The notes under the pieces: model-generated
Told to the model about the DNA's origin: nothing
What the model saw: only the letters and a program-made list of their open reading frames with translations
Databases searched by the model: none
Source of the DNA: Acidobacteriota bacterium
GTDB taxonomy: Bacteria > Acidobacteriota > HRBIN11
DNA: 19,122 nucleotides
Assembly: GCA_025061865.1 (NCBI GenBank)
Contig: JANXAA010000005.1
Span: 1-19,122 of the forward strand
Reading direction: 5' to 3'
Made by a program: the position numbers and the translations under genes
Shown here: piece after piece, positions 14,451-19,122 of the stretch
Layout of the letters: the number at the start of each line of letters is the position of its first letter
How positions within the stretch are numbered: position 1 is the stretch's first letter

Positions 14451-14841
14451 TGCTTGCCGCAGGTGGCGTACATTGAACCGGAAAATGACGGGGGAAATCA
14501 CCCACGCGCGGTTGATTTTACGCAGGCAGGGGATAGGGCGGATAGAGCCGTTGATTCGAGAGAATCCTGACCCTGTTCGACCTTCCTAAACCCTTTCTTT
14601 TAGGCCACTGTCGAGATGATTCGAGACAGCAGGGCAGACGGAATATCAGCCCGCGAGAGGAACCGGTGACGAGTCTGGCGAGTCCGGCATGGCAGATGAA
14701 CCGATGGTTCAGTGGTTAGGCCCGGTTGGGAACAGATTGGGAACAGAACCGGTAGTTTGGTGGGTTGGAAGGGAGGACTGGGTGGGTTGGAACGGAAATT
14801 GTATATAGGGGGTAGAACCATCAGGAAAGAGAGAGGGCACG
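14451..14841. other. 391-base non-coding stretch before the decaheme cytochrome gene
   Basis: I find no credible gene here. A weak CCTAAA/TTTAGG stem with an 8-base loop (14585-14604) could be a poor terminator after the upstream cytochrome. The right third is G/T-rich on the plus strand and carries the phased TTGG-AA repeats described separately. A TATATA (14812-14817) lies about 25 bases before the decaheme start, but no matching -35 box is evident. The length of the gap suggests that the decaheme-porin pair has its own regulated promoter. Confidence 0.5.
14726..14792 (+). repeat. Phased direct repeats upstream of the decaheme cytochrome gene
   Basis: TTGGGAACAGA occurs twice in perfect tandem (14726-14736 and 14737-14747). 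GGTGGGTTGGAA occurs twice, 22 bases apart (14759-14770 and 14781-14792). The core TTGG(G)AA thus appears four times. Spacings of 11 and 22 bases would place copies on the same DNA face, as in arrays bound by activators. It starts about 115 bases before the decaheme ATG. Confidence 0.6.
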
Positions 14842-15822
14842 ATGGAATCAAGAATGATTATCCTCGGATGCGTGGGAGGGGTCCTCCTCCTTACGGCATC
14901 GGTTCTGGTGGCTCAAGAGGCTCCTCCAGGCCAGGGGTACGTGGGTACGCAGGTGTGTCGCCAATGTCACGCCCCGTATTACCAGAGTTACATCCAGACC
15001 CCCCATGGCGTGAAGGAAGACAAGCGCACGCCGGAGGCCAAGTTCGGATGTGAGAGTTGCCATGGTCCCGGGGCGGCGCACGTGAGGGAGCAAGGCGGTG
15101 AGGTCCCCGGGAACGGCCTTGCCACTCCAGCGGGACCGGGCAACGCTTCTATCCAAGTCCTGGGTCCGAAATCCAAGCTCTCGGTTGAGGAACGGAATGC
15201 TATCTGTCTGAGCTGTCACGAGACGATGACGACCAAGGTCGCTCTCTGGCACGGGAGTCCTCACGAAAGCCGAAATTTGACCTGTATGGATTGCCATGCC
15301 GTCCACGGCGGCCATCCCAAGGGTCTGGTCAAACCGACAGAGCTCGAGACCTGTACGACGTGCCATCAGCCGGTGAAGGCCGAGATCTACAAGAATTCGC
15401 ATCACCCCATCCGGGAAGGTCGGATGGAGTGCGCGAGCTGTCACAACCCCCACGGTACGGTGACCGATAAGCTCATCGCCGCCCATTCGATCAACGAGAA
15501 ATGCTACGAGTGTCACACGGAAAAGCGGGGTCCCTTCCTGTGGGAACATGCGCCGGTAACGGAAAGTTGCATGACATGCCACACCCCCCACGGATCGTCC
15601 CACGGTAGGTTGCTGGCGGCGAAGACCCCCTTCTTGTGCCAGAGTTGCCACTCGAACAGCCGACATCCGGGTACGCTGTACGCGCTCCGACCCGAGCAAG
15701 CCTCGCAAGGGCTATCCGTGTTCCAGGCGCTGAACAACCGTGCATTTTATCGAAATTGTCTGAATTGTCATTCCCAGATCCACGGGAGTAACCACCCATC
15801 CGGTAAGAGCTTAGGTCGCTAA
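14842..15822 (+). CDS. Periplasmic decaheme c-type cytochrome, DmsE/MtrA family
   Basis: A 326-residue secreted protein with a Sec signal peptide (IILGCVGGVLLLTASVLVAQ) and exactly ten CXXCH heme motifs: CRQCH, CESCH, CLSCH, CMDCH, CTTCH, CASCH, CYECH, CMTCH, CQSCH and CLNCH. Length and heme count match the MtrA/DmsE/PioA cytochromes that insert into an outer-membrane porin and carry electrons across the outer membrane. GAGGG precedes the ATG. The porin gene follows 12 bases downstream, the classic pairing of these electron conduits. No surface decaheme (MtrC-like) or DMSO reductase gene lies in the window, so the final acceptor, or donor if run in reverse as in PioAB, cannot be told. Confidence 0.95.
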   Translation: MESRMIILGCVGGVLLLTASVLVAQEAPPGQGYVGTQVCRQCHAPYYQSYIQTPHGVKEDKRTPEAKFGCESCHGPGAAHVREQGGEVPGNGLATPAGPGNASIQVLGPKSKLSVEERNAICLSCHETMTTKVALWHGSPHESRNLTCMDCHAVHGGHPKGLVKPTELETCTTCHQPVKAEIYKNSHHPIREGRMECASCHNPHGTVTDKLIAAHSINEKCYECHTEKRGPFLWEHAPVTESCMTCHTPHGSSHGRLLAAKTPFLCQSCHSNSRHPGTLYALRPEQASQGLSVFQALNNRAFYRNCLNCHSQIHGSNHPSGKSLGR

Positions 15823-15834
15823 AGGAGGGAGGCC

Positions 15835-18159
15835 ATGTCGGGGGCTGTGAGAATGATTGTCATCGGGGGGACGATCCTACTCCTATCGTGCATCATGTCC
15901 CACGGTTGGGCACAACAAGAAGAGGAAGCCCCGCAAGAAGCCAGGCCCACGGTGACGGTCCAGACGGACGTCACGGCCGCCGCCGTGAGCAACCTGCGGG
16001 ACTCGGCAAAATTTACTGAGTACCGCGCCTTTCCGCCGGGTTCGTGGGGCGACGTGATGGTTCGGTACCGCCGGGGTGCTTATATCCTGGAAGCCCTGGC
16101 GAAGAATATCGCCCGGGACGACCAAATCCTCCAACTGACGAGTCAGCGGTTCGGCTGGTTCAAGTTGGACCTGACCTATGACAAGCTCCCCCACCGGTTT
16201 GCCTTCGACGCCCAGTCTCTGTTTTCGGGCGTCGGGACGGGGAATTTGCAATTGAGTCCCCGACTCCAGAGTGACCTGCAGTCGGCTGTGTCGCCGACGG
16301 ACCTGGTCGGCCGCATCCTGGGCTACCTGCCCGGGGCCGCGGCCATCGATGAGGCCCTCTTCCGAAAGACCTTCCGGGCTGACTTGAAGGTCGTCGCCTG
16401 GGACCCCTTTCGGCTGACGGCAGAGACTCGCTTTGAGAGACGAGAGGGCACGAGACCCTTCTTCGGGAGCTTCGGCTTCGGTAATACGGTCGAGATCCCT
16501 GAGCCCATCGACTACGACACGACCCAGGTCCGGTTCGTCGCCGAATACGGCCGGAAGCCCCTCTTTGTGAACGTCAGCTACTACTTTTCGGACTTCGCCA
16601 ACAACATCGACACCTTAACGTGGGCGAACCCCTACCGGGCGACAGACAGCACGACGGCGGTGGCCTTTACCCAATCCTACCTAGCCGGACCAGCCACGGG
16701 CCTGATCGACCTATATCCCAACAACCGGGCCCACTATTTTTCATTCAGCGGCGTCCTGATGGACCTCCCCCTCCGGAGTCGGCTTTCGGCCACGGCTTCC
16801 TTGGGGCGTTTGACCCAGAATGACCCCTTGGTGCCGTACACGTCTAACCGCGCCATCGGCAGGGGCGCCCCGAGCGGAGTCCCCGGTGAACTCGTCCCCT
16901 TGGACGCTTGGGATAAAGCCAGTCTGCCCACCCAACAGGTCGACCTGAAGGTCGACGTCACCCAGCTCCAGCTTTTACTGACGTCCAAGCCCTTGCGATT
17001 TGCTCGTCTGAAGCTCAAGTACAACTTCTACCATTGGGATAACAAGTCGGAACAAATTCACTTCCCGGGCTACGTCCGGATGGATGCCGTTTGGGTCCCT
17101 ACACCGGGGGCCAATGTTCCTACCGGTTTCCAGAACAGCAGCTTTTCGGTAGACGTGGGCCTAGACGTCTGGAAGTCGACGACGCTGACACTGGGCTACC
17201 AGTTCGTCCGGACTGACCGCGTCTTCCGGGAAGTCGCCGAGCAGGACGATAATACCTTTAGGTTCGCCCTCGACACGAGGCCTCTGTCCTGGCTGACCCT
17301 ACGAGCCGCCTATGAACGGTCCCAACGGCGGGGTGAGTATGACTTCCGGATCCCCTTTATCGCTGCTCATGGCGGAGAAGTGCAAAATCCGCCTCAGCTC
17401 CCCTTCTTGCGGAAGTATGACCAGGCGAATCGAGACCGGGATAGCGTCTCCCTGATGGCTTCGGTAAGTCCTATCGACAAGCTGCATCTCTCAGGTTCAG
17501 TCGTCTACGGGAAGGACCATTTCCGGGACTCGCCCTTCGGCCTCCTAAACGCTCGCCGGACCGTCTATTCGGTGGATACCGATTACGCCTTGACGGAGCA
17601 AGTCAGCCTGTTCGCCTTTTATAGCTTTGAAGAATACAAGAACCGCCAGAAGGTCCGGCAATGGGTCCCGGACGGGATCGGGGACCCCTACGTGCGAGAA
17701 ACTGGTCTGGACTCGTTTAGCAACTGGACGTCGGATGAAGAAGACAAGCTCCACAGTCTGGGCGGGGGTCTGCAGGCGGTCCTGCTCAAGCCCCGGAGGC
17801 TGACCGCCGACGTGTCTTACACGTACTCGAGGTCGGACGGGGCCGTCGCCTTCGCAAGCCCTGTCGGGACATCGGCCAATGATGCGAATCCCTTCGAACC
17901 GGTCGGCCTGGACCAGCTCGACGACGTCCGGTTTCAGGTCTTGAATGCTCGTTTCCGATATACCGTGACGCGGGGTCTGGCGTACACGCTCGGCGTCCTT
18001 TGGGAAAAGTTCCGCTATGACGACGACTTGAGTACCATCGGCTTGGTCTACATCCCGGTCACGGCGGCCGGTGCGTTCAACGGGGCTACTCTCATGGGGA
18101 CTCAACTGAAGGGATACAACGTCACCGTGTTCTACATGAAGGTCAGCTACACGTTTTAG
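15835..18159 (+). CDS. MtrB/PioB-family outer-membrane beta-barrel porin
   Basis: A 774-residue secreted protein with a signal peptide cleaved near HGWAQQ, then long stretches of alternating polar/hydrophobic residues rich in Tyr, Phe and Arg typical of a large beta-barrel (for example RFVAEYGRKPLFVNVSYYF). It ends in the outer-membrane insertion signature FYMKVSYTF. The barrel would sheath the decaheme cytochrome encoded just upstream. The N-terminal CxxC motif of Shewanella MtrB is absent, so it is closer to the PioB/MtoB type in this respect. AAAGGAGGGAGG before the ATG is a very strong ribosome-binding site. A terminator follows, so the decaheme and porin genes probably end their transcript here. 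Confidence 0.9.
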   Translation: MSGAVRMIVIGGTILLLSCIMSHGWAQQEEEAPQEARPTVTVQTDVTAAAVSNLRDSAKFTEYRAFPPGSWGDVMVRYRRGAYILEALAKNIARDDQILQLTSQRFGWFKLDLTYDKLPHRFAFDAQSLFSGVGTGNLQLSPRLQSDLQSAVSPTDLVGRILGYLPGAAAIDEALFRKTFRADLKVVAWDPFRLTAETRFERREGTRPFFGSFGFGNTVEIPEPIDYDTTQVRFVAEYGRKPLFVNVSYYFSDFANNIDTLTWANPYRATDSTTAVAFTQSYLAGPATGLIDLYPNNRAHYFSFSGVLMDLPLRSRLSATASLGRLTQNDPLVPYTSNRAIGRGAPSGVPGELVPLDAWDKASLPTQQVDLKVDVTQLQLLLTSKPLRFARLKLKYNFYHWDNKSEQIHFPGYVRMDAVWVPTPGANVPTGFQNSSFSVDVGLDVWKSTTLTLGYQFVRTDRVFREVAEQDDNTFRFALDTRPLSWLTLRAAYERSQRRGEYDFRIPFIAAHGGEVQNPPQLPFLRKYDQANRDRDSVSLMASVSPIDKLHLSGSVVYGKDHFRDSPFGLLNARRTVYSVDTDYALTEQVSLFAFYSFEEYKNRQKVRQWVPDGIGDPYVRETGLDSFSNWTSDEEDKLHSLGGGLQAVLLKPRRLTADVSYTYSRSDGAVAFASPVGTSANDANPFEPVGLDQLDDVRFQVLNARFRYTVTRGLAYTLGVLWEKFRYDDDLSTIGLVYIPVTAAGAFNGATLMGTQLKGYNVTVFYMKVSYTF

Positions 18160-18226
18160 TCAAGGGGCGATGGGTCGACGTCGGAATCGTCCGGAAAGCA
18201 AAGAATCCAGCACCCCCCACTACACG

Positions 18227-18268
18227 GGCCCCTTCCCTTCGGGAGATGGGGGAGGGGGCCGCTCTTTT
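18227..18268 (+). terminator. Intrinsic terminator after the porin gene
   Basis: GGCCCCTTCCC (18227-18237) pairs with 18250-18260 over 11 positions with one G-U, leaving a 12-base loop. It is followed by GCTCTTTT. It lies about 70 bases past the porin stop codon and separates that gene from the small cytochromes. Confidence 0.82.
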
Positions 18269-18282
18269 ACTTTCGTTTACTG

Positions 18283-18440
18283 AAGACACGGGATAAAAGA
18301 TGCGAGATGTAAGATGGGAGGTGGTTACAACCCGGCTTCGACGGCAAGTATCTGGTATTAGACATGGGTAACCGGTGGGGGTCGGAGCATAAAACCGACA
18401 CCGAACGCCCTGTCTTGCATCCCGCATCGTGTATCCTGCG
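18283..18440. repeat. Inverted pair of degenerate 7-bp arrays before the small cytochrome gene
   Basis: The left array (18283-18324) reads AAGACAC, GGGATAA, AAGATGC, GAGATGT, AAGATGG, GAGGTGG. The right array (18413-18440) reads TCTTGCA, TCCCGCA, TCGTGTA, TCCTGCG, in reverse-complementary orientation. Positions 18299-18314 pair with 18413-18428 at 14 of 16 bases. The left unit resembles the AT-CAAG heptamers at 1611-1659, showing that the same kind of element recurs at distant sites. It would form a hairpin in the 5' leader of the following cytochrome gene. Confidence 0.8.
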
Positions 18441-18468
18441 TGGGGACGATTTCGAAAGGAGGGCCATC

Positions 18469-18837
18469 ATGCGGATGTCATCGGGGTTACGGGTCTTATG
18501 GACAGCCGTCTTGGTCGTCGGCTTGGGGGAGGCGGCGACGGCCCAGGAGAAGGCCGCTTCGGGCAAGGAGCTTTTCACTAAATACAAGTGCACGATGTGC
18601 CACAGCGTCAAGGCCGAGGGCATCGAGGCCAAGAAAGCCGCCGAAGGAGGAGAAGAGGCGAAAGGGACGGACCTGTCGGACGTCGGTGCAAAGGTGCAGA
18701 GTGCCCAGTGGATCCAGGACTACCTCCTGAAGAAGGTCGACAAGGACGGCAAGAAGCACAAGACCGTCTTTAAGGGGACAGAGGAGGAGCTCAAGACGCT
18801 GGCCGAGTGGCTCTTTTCCCTAAAGGGTAAAAAGTAA
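18469..18837 (+). CDS. Small monoheme c-type cytochrome, first of a tandem pair
   Basis: A 122-residue secreted cytochrome. A signal peptide (RVLWTAVLVVGLGEAATAQ) precedes SGKELFTKYKCTMCHSVKAEG with the heme motif CTMCH. The body is Lys/Glu-rich (KKAAEGGEEAKG) and ends in a class I-like helix (EEELKTLAEWLFSL). There is no methionine after the heme motif, so the usual Met axial ligand is missing; a His or Lys in GKKHKT is the only obvious substitute. AAAGGAGGG precedes the ATG at 18469, which decides the start. A close paralogue follows at 19012. Its location after an electron-conduit operon suggests a periplasmic electron carrier. Confidence 0.9.
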   Translation: MRMSSGLRVLWTAVLVVGLGEAATAQEKAASGKELFTKYKCTMCHSVKAEGIEAKKAAEGGEEAKGTDLSDVGAKVQSAQWIQDYLLKKVDKDGKKHKTVFKGTEEELKTLAEWLFSLKGKK

Positions 18838-18847
18838 CCCCTTCCTT

Positions 18848-18987
18848 AGATCCCGAGTCCCAGGCAGAAGGGACCTCAGACTCGGACTGTAGACCCAAAC
18901 CGCAGGCGAGGGACAATCCATCAAACAAGGCGGGTCTAGGGTCTGTGATCTTTATCCTGAGGCCTGGCACCCGGGACTTGGTACCTT
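18848..18987. repeat. Inverted pair of degenerate 7-bp arrays between the duplicated cytochrome genes
   Basis: The left array (18848-18896) reads AGATCCC, GAGTCCC, AGGCAGA, AGGGACC, TCAGACT, CGGACTG, TAGACCC. The right array (18932-18987) reads GGGTCTA, GGGTCTG, TGATCTT, TATCCTG, AGGCCTG, GCACCCG, GGACTTG, GTACCTT. The facing ends TAGACCC (18890-18896) and GGGTCTA (18932-18938) pair perfectly; the outer units pair only partially. The array nearly fills the gap between the two paralogues and differs from the array before the first copy, so it was not simply carried along by the gene duplication. Confidence 0.8.
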
Positions 18988-19011
18988 CAGTTTTTGAAGG
19001 GGAGAATCACT

Positions 19012-19122
19012 ATGCGGATGTCACCAGGGTTACGGATACTCGGGGTGGTTGTCCTGGTCGTCGGCTTGGGGGAGGCGGTAACGGCCCAGGAGAAGGCCCC
19101 TTCGGGTAAGGAACTCTTCACT
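19012..19122 (+). CDS. Small c-type cytochrome, second tandem copy (3' end outside window)
   Basis: The first 37 codons of a paralogue of the gene at 18469. Aligned without gaps, 92 of 111 bases and 30 of 37 residues are identical, including the start MRMS, the signal-peptide end TAQEK and SGKELFT. The heme motif lies just beyond the window edge and cannot be seen. AAGGGGAG (18997-19004) precedes the ATG. The differences cluster in the hydrophobic core of the signal peptide, as expected for a functional duplicate under relaxed selection there. A whole gene-plus-leader tandem duplication is the simplest explanation. Confidence 0.88.
   Translation, partial: MRMSPGLRILGVVVLVVGLGEAVTAQEKAPSGKELFT

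Noticed and set aside
14600..14851. 83-codon minus-strand open frame in the gap before the decaheme gene
   Set aside because: No plausible ribosome-binding site or domain; its sequence is the antisense of the G/T-rich repeat region.
15835..16100. CxxC redox motif at the N terminus of the MtrB-like porin
   Set aside because: I looked for the motif known from Shewanella MtrB; the mature N terminus contains no cysteine pair.
1..19122. tRNA, rRNA or insertion sequence
   Set aside because: I saw no cloverleaf-like segment, rRNA signature, transposase motif or flanking terminal repeats anywhere in the window, though an automated search would be more sensitive.

Overview
The window is a GC-rich bacterial segment holding a complete membrane-bound, periplasm-facing [NiFe] uptake hydrogenase locus with its maturation genes. 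Divergent from it is a cluster of c-type cytochromes and an outer-membrane porin of the MtrA/MtrB (DmsE/PioB) kind. The Tat signal, periplasmic multiheme cytochrome and outer-membrane barrel indicate a Gram-negative, H2-oxidising organism that may pass electrons across its outer membrane. I cannot name the taxon; an Acidobacteriota-like or similar deep-branching lineage is only a guess.

Layout. Positions 1-800 (+) hold the 3' part of an AMP-dependent acyl-CoA synthetase. It converges with no gap on a cyclic-nucleotide-binding/FHA protein (801-1589, -). From 13843 down to 1730 on the minus strand lies one long hydrogenase operon: small subunit, large subunit, cytochrome b, maturation protease, hypC, hypD, a PurN-type formyltransferase-like gene, a crotonase-family gene, hypE, hypA, hypB and hypF. 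It ends in a strong intrinsic terminator. From 14112 rightward on the plus strand are a monoheme lipoprotein cytochrome, a decaheme cytochrome, an MtrB/PioB-type porin, a terminator, and two tandemly duplicated small monoheme cytochromes, the second cut by the window edge.

How the genes work together. HypA and HypB deliver nickel. HypC, D, E and F build the Fe(CN)2CO group. The HyaD-type protease trims the large subunit. The mature heterodimer is exported by the Tat signal on the small subunit and passes electrons to the HyaC-type cytochrome b. The two genes between hypD and hypE reproduce the domain logic of HypX (formyl transfer, then a crotonase fold) as separate, translationally coupled proteins. 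I infer they could make the active-site CO ligand. The divergent cytochrome/porin cluster could be an alternative electron exit, but that is inference from proximity.

Non-coding structure. Most gaps between genes carry degenerate tandem arrays with a strict 7-bp or 8-bp period. Several are arranged as an array followed by its reverse complement, so transcripts would fold into long imperfect hairpins. Those inside the hyp operon have period 8 and those elsewhere have period 7. One array runs into the 3' end of hypA and appears to have added about 24 residues to the protein. This family of elements and the split HypX-like pair are the two most noteworthy things here. A third is the replacement of one proximal-cluster cysteine by asparagine in the hydrogenase small subunit.
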